In this document: positions 44,556 to 55,500 of the stretch, piece by piece
Layout of the letters: every line of letters begins with the position of its first letter
How positions within the stretch are numbered: position 1 is the first letter of the stretch
Assembly (NCBI GenBank): GCA_963580285.1
Contig: OY757013.1
Location: 134,785,027-134,849,026, forward strand
Source: Lucinisca nassula
Lineage: Eukaryota > Mollusca > Bivalvia > Lucinida > Lucinidae
Direction: 5' to 3'
Length of the DNA stretch: 64,000 nucleotides
Made by a program: the position numbers and the translations under genes
The notes under the pieces: model-generated
The model's input: the letters and a program-made list of their open reading frames with translations, nothing else
What the model was told of the DNA's origin: nothing
Database searches by the model: none

Positions 44556-44772
44556 GGTTTGTCTTTTAGTGTGAGTATCGCTTGTATTTTTTGTTTTGGA
44601 TAGCCAATTGGCCATTTTGTGGGAAAGTGACTGTCCTTTTGGCTTTCCGCTTTTTATGTTTTTATTGGAGTCTTGTTATATCATGTTTGTGCTCCTTTCC
44701 CTTTGGTGTCTCTGATGGGAACTGTGGGTTAATTGTATCGATTCCTGATCATTGCCTTCACTTCTATTTTAC
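44556..44772 (+). mobile_element. Penelope-like 3' region, part 2
   Basis: Resumes GGTTTGTCTTTTAGTGTGAG and continues to TTGTATCGATTCCTGATCAT and CACTTCTATTTTAC, the family 3' terminus. Confidence 0.7.
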
Positions 44773-44794
44773 AATAAATATTGTAGCTTGTTAG

Positions 44795-45362
44795 TTTACT
44801 TCAAACGTTTTGTTTTGTTGAATAACTTTTGAACAGCCACGTGTTAGAATCGGATACTTCGTGATTACCGAAACAGGAGTACGTTGAGAGACGGCTGACA
44901 TGTAGAACTGATACATGTAGTATTTCATTGAAGAGTGCTTGACGTAGATGTGTGTTGTATGCAGGAAAATACAAAATGTTGAGTAGTTTCGACAGCTCCA
45001 TAGCCACAGAGTGGGCTTTCACTGATGATTTGAGAGAACAGATGTTGATTAAGGGAACTTCATCTCATTCTCAGACGGGCCTGATAGATCTGACTTGCTC
45101 TCTTACCGTCACGACAATGAAGCCAGGTCTGAATCAAGATCATGGCCGTTTGAAGGAAGCTGGACTAGAATATCTTTTTATATCTTAAGTTAGTCCGTTC
45201 CAGTCTCGTATGGCTGATGGGAGAAATGATTTATAGTACAGTTGAGAATGTGCTTGTACAGTACTTAGGCCCCATGCGTTATGTAAGTTGTAGGCAGTAG
45301 TGTTTTCAACTGGGACGAGTACCGGAGAAGAAAGATAGTCAGGAGTCAAAACAGAACAGAAG
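44795..45362 (-). pseudogene. Non-LTR retrotransposon (LINE) RT C-terminal remnant
   Basis: Minus-strand frames read LSSPVLVPVENTTAYNLHNA and AHSQLYYKSFLPSAIRDWNG. Shifted frames then give RMRCSSLNQHLFSQ, LCGYGAVETTQHFVFSC and HLRQALFNEILHVS. The 'LYY.SFLP..IRDWN' and 'C.CG..ETT.H.L..C' phrases typify the region after the reverse-transcriptase domain in many invertebrate LINEs. One Cys of the finger is Tyr here. Several frameshifts and stops occur, and no RT core is present. It is wedged between two Penelope-like 3' ends. Confidence 0.7.
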
Positions 45363-45365
45363 GTA

Positions 45366-47895
45366 ATGATCAGGAATCGATACAATTAACCCACATATTT
45401 ACGCTGCAACCGACACAGAATCTGAGGACTGATCCACCGGCGTGCAATTAAAGAGGGAAGCAAAGTTATCAACAGCGAATGGGTAAACTACCATGCATGC
45501 AGTCCGACATTTCTAGACACTCTGGCAAATCGAAATACTAAGGAAATATATACGCCATAGGATGCCGCAAGAGGAGCATCAACATCTAAGAAAGGAAAAT
45601 TTACAATCTCAAAATCAAAATCATCGCGTTTGTCAAACCCATCTACAATAGACAGATGCAATCCAGAAACGTGGCCTCGGTATCAGAAGAATTTGCTTTA
45701 TTGATTTGAAGTTCTGGGGGTAAATTTGACTGATAAAAATATTGTCAATATTTAATAAACCATTCAAATATCAAGAAGTCGGGATAAAGGCTTCAATGAT
45801 TTCAGATTGGTTTTCAACGGAAAGGGACACGAAGCCTCTTTCATAAAAAGTAGGAATATATCAGCCACAAGGTGTGTGCAATTCGTACCAATCGGAATAC
45901 CCACAATTTGTCTCGAAACCTTAGCGCCGACTCTAATGTAAGCGCCACCTCTTATGTAAATATTATCAAGTAGACATGATCATAATGTATCATTTTTATA
46001 CTCTTCAGAAATTAAACAAAAACACCAAAAAAAAAAAAAAAAAAAAACAATAAAAAAACATCAAAAACATTACATTACATGCAAGTTAGAAGGTATTTTC
46101 TCCTAGAAATGTCCTTTCATTCAAATCATTAAGTTTTTCTTTTATAAGATTATGAGGAAGATTAGTGTAAAAGGTGGGAATATCGGTAGAAGACAGACTA
46201 GAAGCACGAAAACGTCTGAATTTCAGTTGATTAAAACCTCATTAGAATTTTTATAGACCAAAACCGGTCTCTCCCTGATCTTTCAAATACGTTATCGCAA
46301 TATTTAATCAAATGTGTTGATGGTAGTAAGACACGAAATTAATAATTTGGACTGTTCATTGGTGGTACAAGAGCTTGAGTTTGCAATAAACCGTGCTTTG
46401 TTTGGTATTTTATGGAGTTTAGGTACATGTAACCGATATAATGTAGGAAGCTTGTTTTGGCCTTCTGTAACATATACAACAAACTTGGTGGCCGAATGAC
46501 AAATGTGTCCATCAACTTCAACCCTCTCTACAGCCAACGGCTGTAGTTCATAACCGTAGTACCACCAAGCTCTTGCTGAAGAGTGTTAACATAGTGGGGC
46601 CGTCAAACAACGACCATATTGCTAGCGGCTTTGTCTGCAGGAGCGAAAACGTACTTATGAAAATACATGTACTTGAATACCTAGTTTAAGGTGACATAAA
46701 GAGGTCTTGGGTTTTAGGGGGTAATAAGTTAGTATTTTGAGAGTAGAAAGAAATGCATTTGTTCTCTAGTTTCCATTCTTTAAGGGTTTTATGCTCAACA
46801 TACTCTTGTTTACACCATCATTTACCAAATTCATTCAAAGGACCAGCGATTTCTTCTAAACACTGATTGAAATCAATTTTAGAAGGAAATCGATATATTT
46901 GTGTCCTTTAGAAATTATATTTCATATCCTAGTATCAGGAATAATTTTCAAATTGCCAGTAATTATATGACCAGCAGCAGGATAGCAATAAACTGAGTTT
47001 TACAATCTCAGGAATCAGGAGTGTTAGTATCAATACAAGTGTATTGGATTTAGAAATGATAGATCTGCCAAGTTTGTTGTATTTATAGCAAATTATGTGT
47101 GTTTCAGTATTTTGAAAATACGTAGGACTGGATGAAATAACCGAACTGTCCCCGAAAGATACTAGGCAAATCTATAAAATCCAAACCCTTATAAATGAAA
47201 GACATTTTGATGTAATGCCGTTTGGAATTAATTTTAGAATCGATGAAAGGACGAAGTGCATGCTGAGTATAACCTCTAGCTTAAAGAGCAGCATCATATA
47301 ACTGATGAGAACTATCGTAGAATTTATTCGCCTCGGGGTACAGAATACGTAATACAGAAATGGGTAATGAACTTAGAAATGCAAGCATTGAGTGGCGTCC
47401 ATGATTCAATAATATTATTCAGCCTAGTATTGTTTCTTTAAAAAGTTTGTAATTTGCAGTACTATATAATTGCCATTTTGTTGGTGCCTTGCGATCTAGT
47501 TTTACGCTTTCTATATTCCAGAAATATCAAAATCTGGTATTTTAGAAACATTACCCTCATGATAAATGTTATGACTAAAGCCAAATGACATTACGAAAAC
47601 ATGCCTATACAAATCCATAGTGAATTGTACCGCCTAAAAATGATAATTTTAGACGAAAAATAGGGATATTTTTCTTATTTCTGCTCCAAATATAGATTGT
47701 GGGTACTCGTTAGAACCGCCTCATCGAGATTGAAAAGTGTCTCCAATAACTTAATCCATTTTAATTCCGTTTCGAGACGTTTAGTAATTTTAAATCTAGC
47801 TGTAGAATTTATAACGTATTTTTTCCGCTGGTTGTATAGAAATATCATTTACAGAACGACGCGTACGTTTAGAATGACGGTACAAGAACGTGTCA
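45366..47895 (-). pseudogene. Penelope-like reverse transcriptase element, decayed
   Basis: The longest copy of the family. From the N-terminal side (about 47890) down, conceptual fragments include RHSKRTRRSVNDISIQPAEK, HYIKMSFIYKGLDFIDLPSI, NEFGKWWCKQEYVEHKTLKE, FAPADKAASNMVVV and LPTLYRLHVPKLHKIPNKAR with FIANSSSCTTNEQSKLL. Later come VSRQIVGIPIGTNCTHLVAD and FDFEIVNFPFLDVDAPLAAS. The LPKLHK-like and GIPIGTN motifs are RT0-RT1 and palm motifs reminiscent of Penelope-like RTs. The YxDD site has decayed to a stop-containing LLDI. An internal deletion of about 290 bp occurs near 45510, with many stops and frameshifts. The 3' end is TGATCAGGAATCGATACAAT (plus strand). Confidence 0.7.
47588..47729. 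mobile_element. MITE-1 left half inside the Penelope-like element
   Basis: CATTACGAAAACATGCCTAT ... CTTATTTCTGCTCC, ATAGATTGTGGGTACTCG, GTTAGAACCGCCTC-ATCGAG. It stops exactly at the palindrome centre. The retroelement N-terminal frame continues on both sides. Confidence 0.75.
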
Positions 47896-49423
47896 GTTTT
47901 AGCTCACCTTAGCTAAAGGCTCCAAGGGAGCTTATAGTATAGTATTCGATCCGTTGTCCGTCCACCCGTCAGTACTTTTGACCAGATATATCTCTGCCGC
48001 CTGCTAGCTAATCTCAGTCATTTCTTATCTGGTGTGGGAAATGATGGCATAAGCTTATTTTTATCAAAAATGAATAAAATAAATGGTTGCTATGTCAACC
48101 ACAAGATCCCATAGACTTACAATGGGAAACTGGTTGTAATTCTTGTGCGCGCTCTGGACGCCGCAGATTTGGGTTAATCATCATCAAACCTGTTCAGGAT
48201 GATCATGACAATGTCCCTGTCAAGATCGAATACTCGTCGTGTCGGGTCAAAAGGAAGGTCTGTAGATCAAATCATAGAAACACGTTGTGATCACTCTAGA
48301 GGCCACAGTTTAAGTCCAATCATCACCAAACTTACTCAGAATGTTCGACATAACAATATCTCGATTAGGTTCGAATATGGTTTGTGACGGGTCAAAAAGT
48401 AGGTGTTACGAGCCAGGCGTAGCAGAAAGAAAAAGCAAACAAGCGTTTTCGAAAAATTATTTTTATCCTGCAGAAGTAAGAAAACTATATGGACTTAGCT
48501 CTGTTATGAAATATCCTGAATGAATCTCTTTTCCTTGATCCCACAGCATTCACAGTCCAAAATGAAAAGTAATATCCTTTAACAATCGAACACAGAATTC
48601 AGAAATAACTTTTCTTAAAAGCCCAAACTTCAAACTCCAAAGTCTGACCTTAAGATTTCTCTAGGGCTGTGAATAAGATGATGTAATTTTCTAAAAATAA
48701 TGCAAACCGGAACTTTCTGGAAGGTTCTGAAGTACTTTTCCTTGTCAACAAATTGTTAACAAAAATGAAATTAATATGTGACTCAGTTTTCGAGAATCTT
48801 CTATAAGAAGATAAATAAGACATTTATAGCACTATTAGGTCACCCAGTTGGGGGAAAGTAGGAATCAGAAAAATAAATTCTTATGCATAACAGTAGGTTA
48901 GTAGGTCAAATAATAGAAAAACCTCCTGAATACTCTGGTGGCCACAATATTGGTCAAATCATCATCAATCTTAGCTCAGAATGATCATCATGACAATATT
49001 TCGGACAAGTTCGAATATGGGTCATGTCAGATCAAAGAGTAGGTCAGTAGGTCAAATCACATAAAAACCTTGTGAACACACTAAAGGCCACAGTTTTAGA
49101 CCGATCATCATCAAACGTGCTCAGAATCATCATCTTGACAATATCTCGATCAGATTCGAACAAGGGTCGTGTAGGATCAAAAAGTAGGTCAGTAGGTAAA
49201 AATATAGAAAAACCTTGTGAACACACTGGAGGCCACAGTTTTGGTTCGATCATCATCAATCTTACTGAGATTGATCATCCTGACAATATCTCGGTCAAGT
49301 TCGAATATGGATCATGTCGGCTCAAAAAGCAGGTCAGCAGGTTAAATCATAGAAATAAAAAAGCGTGTGAACATTCTAGAGGCCATAGTATGGTCCAATC
49401 ATTATAAAACTTGCCAAGAATTG
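47896..49423 (+). mobile_element. Pearl-like element D, interrupted and 3'-truncated
   Basis: The left end is TTTTAGCTCACCTTAGCTAAAGGCTCCAAGGGAGCT (an imperfect hairpin), followed by GTCCGTCCACCCGTC. The core of about 150-bp units carries CATAGAAAAACCTTGTGAAC, GAGGCCACAGTTTTG, ATCATCATCAA and CTCGGTCAAGTTCGAATATG. The core consensus differs from elements A-C although the left hairpin is related. The right flank is missing, and the element ends where a SINE-A begins. A solo-LTR-like insertion is inside. Confidence 0.7.
48404..48892. mobile_element. Probable solo LTR (489 bp)
   Basis: Starts TGTTACGAGCCAGGCG and ends ATTCTTATGCATAACA, so it has TG...CA ends with a short TGTTA/TAACA inverted repeat. 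The 5-bp repeat GTAGG at 48399-48403 and 48893-48897 flanks it. Removing the insert and one GTAGG restores the host core phrase AAAAAGTAGGTTAGTAGGTC. An AATAAA is present at about 48873. Size, ends and 5-bp duplication fit an LTR retrotransposon solo LTR. Confidence 0.6.
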
Positions 49424-49683
49424 TGCTTCCACGCAGAGCTGAAACTGACCGCACATGATACTGGTACAGACTCGCTTAGAAGGTCTAAGCTTGCCCAGGC
49501 AAAGTGCTGTAAGTCGGACCATGCGGGCATATAAACCCTTAAGCTTTCATTGGGCGACAGGGCTTGAGTTGCCACTTCATAACAATGTCGCTTAAAAGAC
49601 CCACAAAATTGGAAGCAACTTTTTGAAAATGACCTATGTCATGTTGATGGGGACGCTAAATCCCATATCAAACAGAAACATTT
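49424..49683 (+). mobile_element. SINE-A, 5'-truncated and diverged
   Basis: GTGCTTCCACGCAGAGCTGA ... TTCATTGGGCGACAGGGCTT ... GACGCTAAATCCCATATCAA. The head of about 40 bp is missing and divergence is higher than in other copies. Confidence 0.8.
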
Positions 49684-50625
49684 CGTACAATTGTACTCGA
49701 GGCGAAGAAGGCATGCCATAAGCAAGAATCACAACTTTGGGTGTCATGGTATTTGAATTACCTCCCTTGTGATCGACATATCCCCAATGCCATTTGAGAT
49801 ATATTGGTGGTACTTGGAGGAGTTGCACACGAGGTTTTTCTGTGGATTATATGTCATATACTGAACGAATAATAATACATAATACATTCCTGAGAGGGAT
49901 GTCGGCCAAGGCACAGCCGAGGTTGATATTCATATCCCGAAGGATGACGTTTTTCACTATCGCCCACTCAGTAATGTAATAAGAAAGTACATATATACAG
50001 TTTTATAAGCCCATATTTTTTGTACTGATTCATCAAACACAGTCAAAATATTGAACAACATGATTTTACCTTTTGTTCAAATAGCACAGTGAAGAAAGCC
50101 TTGAGTGCACTATAGGCACATGTTGCATTATGCATTTTTACACTGCAACATATTGGATAATTTCATTGAGCTAAAATTCACTTCATGAATTCTCGATTGT
50201 TTGCCAAAATTAACCACAACTTAAGAGTTTCAATTACATAATGGCAGAACGAAATCATATCCGTCAGTTTTTGGAACACTGTTCTCTTCGCTCATTTGGG
50301 AGCAGGCAGACGTACGGGAGTCGAATCTATCGTCTGAGGAGGGAAAAATTCACTCAGTGCTGCATTAGGGAGTCGAAATGATGGGGTGGGTTTATGTTTT
50401 ATTCAGTGATAAGTGCCCGTTGAGTGGGCTAATTTTTTATTTTTATTTGTTTAAGGCGGGGATAAGTGTCCATGGGTTGGGTTTATGTTTTGGGCGGGGA
50501 TATGTGCCCGTGCATGTTGTTCGGAGAAGGTAACATGCCGTTACTTACAGGTACACCATTTTACGTCAGAGCTTTGTGCCCGTTATGGCAAATGATAGAA
50601 TTTAGCCTTTCCAGCACATTACTGC
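49684..50625. other. Interval without recognisable gene
   Basis: Unrecognised. GGGGATATGTGCCCGTG and TGATAAGTGCCCGTTG-type phrases recur around 50409-50515, suggesting a small local repeat. Confidence 0.35.
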
Positions 50626-50886
50626 TGACCGTTCCAAGGCGGTTCTTCTGTGGCGGTTTATTTATGGTGTTGTTTGTTACTTACTGTGTGTATCACTTGT
50701 GTCTTTTTATTTTGGATGGCCATATGGCCATTTTGTGGGAAAGTAACTGTCCTTATGGCCTTCCTTTGTTTAGGTTTCCATTGTGGTCTGGTCGCTTAAT
50801 GTTTGTGTTTCTTTCCCTTTGGTGTCTTTGATGGGTGGAGTAAGTTAATTGTATCGATTCCGGATCTTTGTTTTACTTCTACTTTT
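50626..50886 (+). mobile_element. Penelope-like element 3' end fragment
   Basis: GACCGTTCCAAGGCGGTTCT ... GGCCATATGGCCATTTTGTG ... ATTGTATCGATTCCGGATCT ... TTACTTCTACTTTTC. In plus orientation, its terminus is immediately followed by Tc1 transposase sequence. Confidence 0.75.
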
Positions 50887-51165
50887 CATGCTACAAGGGT
50901 CACAAATGCATTTCTACAGCAACCGGCATTCAGTGTCATGCAATGCCTGTCCCTCAGCCCAGACCTTAACCCCATTGAACATCTGTGGGATGAGTTGAGA
51001 AGGCGAGTTCGAGGTCGGCCTGTTAAGGCGACAATTGTTGCTCAACTTAAAGTTGCTCCCCAATGAGAATAGCCGAGTATCCCTCCGCAATGCTTCATGG
51101 ACCTGATAAATTCAGCGATTCAGCTCTGTGATCCAGGTGATCCAGGCGGGTTGAGGTCACACCCG
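50887..51165 (+). pseudogene. Tc1-like transposase C-terminal fragment
   Basis: The frame reads ATRVTNAFLQQPAFSVMQCL and SLSPDLNPIEHLWDELRRRV, the region of the catalytic Glu (SPDLNPIEHLWDEL) in Tc1-like DD34E transposases. Beyond the stop at about 51066, shifted frames give CFMD and GDPGGLRSHP-like remnants of the C-terminus. Everything N-terminal is absent. The open frame begins inside the preceding retroelement tail, so the two relics are fused in frame. Confidence 0.8.
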
Positions 51166-52015
51166 GTAAGAGTCAAATTTTTATGAGAGCGAATATTCTC
51201 AGTTTTGTACCAAACACAATGAAATTAGTCTAACTAACACAAAATTTTGGGGTTTTCACTTTCACCATCACAATATCCGGTTTTAAATGTTTACATGTAA
51301 CACTTTACACTCTACCAGTTATGAACTCAATCAGTTTTAATATTTAAATGGATTGTTTTTGCTGAAAATGTTCAAAAAGACCCTACTCTCTTCTTTAATA
51401 ATAAAGAAAAACATCTTTAACTGTCCGAATTTCGAAACTGTGAAAGTCAATTTTATGAGGTCTACCCCATCAATGAATTATGCCCACTGATTTAACAACT
51501 TATAGTGAATCATTCACAAAAGTTTCATTTACGTATGCCAACATTACTGCCCGAGGCTATCAAGTTATGAAGTTTTTTTTTTTTTTTTTTATAAATATAA
51601 CTTCAAGCGTTTTTATAAAATATCCGGAAAACATAGGGAATATACTTTTTTGCCTCAGAGTATATTTATGTTATTATACCGAACAAAACTGATAATTAAT
51701 TTACCTACAGGGAAGGGATTTTTAATTAAAATTCTAGCACAGCTCGCCTTTATAGGCAATGAGAATAACTGTATTTTATTCTGCAACAAATCACAGCTTG
51801 GAAGAGCGTGACGAGTGACCTCATTAAAAACTTCCAATTTATGACGTCACTAGTCGACTTCCTTGTCGTTTCTCGCATCGAAAACGTTAGAAAAGGATAT
51901 AAATGCATGTGTTTCAGTCGATAATTTTAGCGGGATTTCTTCTAATAATGATGAAAAGCTGTGAGATTTTGAAGAAAACAACAACATTTTTGTCGATTTT
52001 CAGCGTGTTAGAATC
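51166..52015. other. Interval without recognisable gene
   Basis: AT-rich, with a T tract at about 51571-51590. No feature recognised. Confidence 0.35.
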
Positions 52016-52017
52016 GA

Positions 52018-52178
52018 AATAGATTAGCTCTAGTCTTTGATTTGTTGAGTAAAAAATCACTGTTTGTCGGTCAGTTGTACGAGTAGACAAATCACGCGCT
52101 CGTGATTTGTCTACTTTACAACTGACCTCCAAAGTGTGATTTATTACTCAACAAACCACAGATACAGTTGATCTATTT
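52018..52178. repeat. Imperfect hairpin of about 160 bp
   Basis: Arms of about 75 bp surround the centre GTGATTTGTC-symmetric GACAAATCAC-GCGCTC-GTGATTTGTC. Outer pairs are TTTGTTGAGTAAAAAATCAC with GTGATTTATTACTCAACAAA, and GTCAGTTGTA with TACAACTGAC. Several mismatches suggest an older MITE than the hairpin at 31864. Confidence 0.75.
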
Positions 52179-53629
52179 CTTAAATACAGGACAGTTCCCA
52201 CGACTTTTGACGTCATGACGTTCAAAATTATCGGATGACGTCGGCTTTCTACATAAGCGACGTTGGCTGGTAATATAGAAATTCAGAAGTTAAAACGTCT
52301 ATACCTAATAAAACTCTTTTATACCGCAATCAGCCATTCTAGTAACCTAATAAAGGGGGTCGAATAACTGCACGCTGTAATCGATAGTGACCTAAAATAC
52401 CTTCTACTGACCTATAATACGTCTAGTGACCGTTTATAGACCGGACCTTCTTTTCAGGTCACTAATTTACAAGTGTAAACATTAACATGCAACCTTTTAT
52501 ACATGGGAAAACCACGAAACTGCAAGTTAAAATCATTGCAATATTAATTTGAACAGATTTTCAGAAATATCAACTAAATTACTACCTTCTAGGCCTTTCC
52601 TGGTTTGAATGGCCCGTTGGAATAACTGCGCACAGCTACCGCAGTTGCGTCCCAACCTCGAAAATAATTTTCAAAGCTAAAATAAACTATTTTTTTTTTT
52701 TTTTTTTTGCAGATTTTCATACAGAATGTTAAGCGCCGAGAAACTTTTATTCGAGCGTTTATGTTAATTCTTACATGTACGTCTTTGTGGCGCGGTGACG
52801 TCAGAAACTTTGCACTCGTTGACGTCACGTTATACTACGGGTGCGCGCCATCGCACTGAATGTCGTTTAACATGCCACACTGCATGCTGTCTTTTTTGCT
52901 TAAATTTGCTAAATATTTGCAAAAAAACCCAAAAATATTTGTACTCTTTTCTTTAGTGTAGAACAACACTACATGTATGACCATGCTTCATGTGTACTCC
53001 TGTCACATTAATTGCAGTCTCGCAGAAGTTATATGTTAGAATAATATATCACTTATGGCGTATCCGTTTCTTCGATAGCCGTCCGCATGTAGCATGGATA
53101 TTTTGCTTCCAATTCATGACTCGTATTGCAATTTTTGTTCCATTTTATTTCGCTTGTATATAAATATTACATGTGTCTGTTAATATATTGTATGATCTTC
53201 AATTTGGAGGAAATAAAGAAGAATAATATATGAGTGTATACGTTTTCGTGATAATATCTAAAGAAACATTTTGGTACTTAAATTTGTCGACTAAGTTACA
53301 ATTTTTGGTTTAGACCCTTTTTCTCCAGCTTTCTGAAGAAACGAACCGTATGCACACCCATTTCCGCGCATGTGATAGTCGAAATTATCGCAGGGTGATA
53401 GCAAACATTATCACCCTCAGGCCTATTAGAGTTCAGCCGCAAGCCTTTAGTTTTGTGTGGGAAAAGTCACGAGGAAAACTACGATTAATAATTGATTGTT
53501 CAGCCATTAAAGGAGTTCTGATTACAAGAGCCTTTACCGGAATATTTCTACACCAGCACTTTGTGTATTTGGCATTGGTGTTGTCCATTGTGGTGAGAAA
53601 GGTGTTTTACTATCATGGGGCCATTTTTG
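52179..53629. other. Long interval without defended gene
   Basis: Contains GACGTC-type words at 52200-52260, a T tract at about 52690-52707 and a small GGGTGATAGC...TTATCACCC hairpin at about 53394-53419. A frame at 53350-53643 holds FVWEKSRGKLRLIIDCSAIK, which is faintly reverse-transcriptase-like (basic residues, then LIID). The similarity is too short to call. Confidence 0.35.
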
Positions 53630-53829
53630 CGGGGTTTTGGTGATATGGCCCTTCCAAGATTATTTTACATATTGAGCCGATCATTAACCGGGGTGCCCGG
53701 TAAAAACATACCTGACCTTCTGTTGCAGAACTTAGCGCCTCATATGTGACACGAGCCAGGTACTAACCATAGCGGTGCGATGCCTATTGAATAAGAGTCA
53801 GTGCTCTTACCCACTAAGCCACAGATGCC
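53630..53829 (-). mobile_element. SINE-B, near full length
   Basis: The minus strand has the tRNA-like head GGCATCTGTGGCTTAGTGGG and a B-box-like GGTTAGTACCTGG, then the family body and GGGCCATATCACCAAAAC. More diverged than 30554-30783. Confidence 0.7.
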
Positions 53830-53894
53830 CATTAAATTGGGTCATGGACATGGCATTTACAATACTACATTACAATAAAACAGCAGTATGAAAT

Positions 53895-54169
53895 CATTAC
53901 GCAAACACGCCTATACAAATACATTGCCACCTTTATCGCCGAAAAAATGAAAATTTTACGCTGAAAAAAATGTGATATTTTTCTAATTTCTGCTCAAAAT
54001 ATAGGTTGTGGGCACTCGTCGCCTCATCGAGGCGGTTCTATCGAGTTCCCAAAATCTATTATTTAGAGCAGAAATAAGAAAAATAAGGTTTACCCCCGGA
54101 AACCGCAGTTTTACTTTATAAAAGTGGGGTTCAAGGGGGTCAAACTTATATAGACGTGTTTTCGTGATG
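53895..54169. mobile_element. MITE-1, full length
   Basis: CATTACGCAAACACGCCTAT ... centre CGCCTC-ATC-GAGGCG ... ATATAGACGTGTTTTCGTGATG. Part of the left inner arm (GTTAGAAC) is deleted. Confidence 0.82.
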
Positions 54170-54214
54170 TAAAGCATTTTTTTCATATCTCCAAAACTTC
54201 AATTTTCTGATTAC

Positions 54215-54338
54215 AGTTTTTCGCAGTTTTCTTATTTATACTCCAAACATTAGTTGTGGGTGCTCGATAGAACCGCCTCAATGAGGCGGTTCTAACAATT
54301 AACCACTTGATAAGTCTTGGAGCAGAAATAAGAACAAA
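54215..54338. repeat. MITE-1 subfamily core fragment
   Basis: ACATTAGTTGTGGGTGCTCG, centre GATAGAACCGCCTCAATGAG-GCGGTTCTAAC and TAAGTCTTGGAGCAGAAATA. Confidence 0.65.
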
Positions 54339-54430
54339 TACTGGCGGGTAAAAGTCCCGCAAAATTTGATGCAACGTCTCCAAAATGACCTTTAGAGTGT
54401 CGACGGGGACGTTAAACATCAAAAAACAAA
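54339..54430 (+). mobile_element. SINE-A 3' fragment
   Basis: GGCGGGTAAAAGTCCCGCAA ... CGACGGGGACGTTAAACATC. 5'-truncated. Confidence 0.75.
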
Positions 54431-54431
54431 A

Positions 54432-54502
54432 CACCCTAAACTTTGAAATGAACTCCTGGTCTATTTAAGGAGGAAGATTCCATTCGGTACAAAAAGGGTT
54501 AA
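54432..54502. mobile_element. MITE-2 right-arm fragment
   Basis: CTTTGAAATGAACTCCTGGT, GGAGGAAGATTCCATTCGG and AAAAAGGGTTAA match the right arm of the MITE-2 copy at 10110-10337. Confidence 0.65.
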
Positions 54503-54677
54503 AGCGATAAATATAGTCTTGTTAAAGACGTATCGTAAATTATAGCGGTGTCACTAAACAGTCTAGTTAAACATTCAAACAGTTTTGTAAACAGACTATA
54601 ACGCTTTATGGCATACTTTAAGTTTTCAAAGAGAAATATACAGGGGAGTTCAACATCCAAGTAACATTTTGCCACCA

Positions 54678-54793
54678 AGGCCAGGTGGATTTTCTCCGGG
54701 TACTTCGGTTTTCGCACACCTTTGATTAACGGTCGGCTCGATATGAGTGAAATAATCTTAAAATGGCCGTAAAAACAAACAAACAACAAAAAA
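54678..54793 (+). mobile_element. SINE-B 3' fragment
   Basis: GGTGGATTTTCTCCGGGTAC, CGGCTCGATATGAGTGAAAT and GGCCGTAAAAACAAACAAAC. No head. Confidence 0.7.
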
Positions 54794-54890
54794 TAACTTT
54801 TTGTCAGCTTCGTCCGCATTTTTGAGGCGGACATGTTAGAGATTACCGGGTTTATTTACTTTGAGAAAATGTTGGCATGTCAATGTCTGT

Positions 54891-54919
54891 TTTGTTTGTT
54901 TGATTTGAGGTTTAACGTC
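54891..54919 (-). mobile_element. SINE-A tail, part 1 of an interrupted copy
   Basis: TTTGTTTGTTTGATTTGAGG-TTTAACGTC, followed by a 909-bp insertion. The rest of the SINE begins at 55829. Confidence 0.88.
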
Positions 54920-55129
54920 TGTTACAACGCATAATGTAGTAATGTAGTAATTTCTTCATTTTGAAATTTTTACTACATCATGCGTTGGCATAGTCGACGC
55001 GAAATGAAATAAAATGTCGTTTTTACTTCATTATGCGTCGATACTAAGAGGTTTGAGCAAAATGAAAGAATTATTTCATTTTGCGGCGATGGGTGGCATA
55101 CTTAATTTTACTTCATTATGCGTCAACAG

Positions 55130-55404
55130 TTTGTTTGTTTGATTTGAGGTTTAACGTTCCCGTCAAGACTATTTAGGTCATTTTGGAGACATTGCTTCAA
55201 ATTTTATGGGACTTTTACCCGATATTGAGATGAAATGACATCTCAGTCGCTGCCGTCCAATTAAAAGCAATAGGGTTTATATGCATGGATGGGCCGACTC
55301 GCAGCAGTTTTCCTGGACAGGCTTAGACATTCTAAGCAGATTACGAGGACTCATGTACGGGCGGTATCAGCTCTGCGTGGAAGCATCGTGCAGCCCATCT
55401 ATTT
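55130..55404 (-). mobile_element. SINE-A nested in the DNA transposon
   Basis: GTTTGTTTGTTTGATTTGAGG ... GCGTGGAAGCATCGTGCAGC-CCATCTATT. The outermost head of about 25 bp is missing, replaced by the next fragment. Confidence 0.85.
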
Positions 55405-55500
55405 ATACCCCCGGCATACGAAGTATGCAAGGGGGTATATAGTTTTTGTCCATTCTGTCTGTCTGTCTGTCTGTCTGCCTGTCTGTCTGCCTGTCTGTCT
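55405..55500. mobile_element. Helitron/pearl-type left-end fragment with (CTGT)n
   Basis: A hairpin TATACCCCC-GGCATAC-GAA-GTATGC-AAGGGGGTATA is followed by TTTTGTCCATT and a (CTGT)n/CTGCC microsatellite. It interrupts the SINE-A head. A second scrap of SINE tail, TTTGTTTGATTTGAGGTTTT, follows at about 55508-55527. Confidence 0.55.

Noticed and set aside
47697..48523. Several 60-70-codon plus-strand frames
   Set aside because: They cross boundaries of the Penelope-like relic, element D and the solo LTR, and none is conserved between core units.
53350..53643. Reverse-transcriptase-like open frame
   Set aside because: Only about 15 residues (KSRGKLRLIIDCS) look RT-like. No further RT motif follows, and the frame continues into a SINE.
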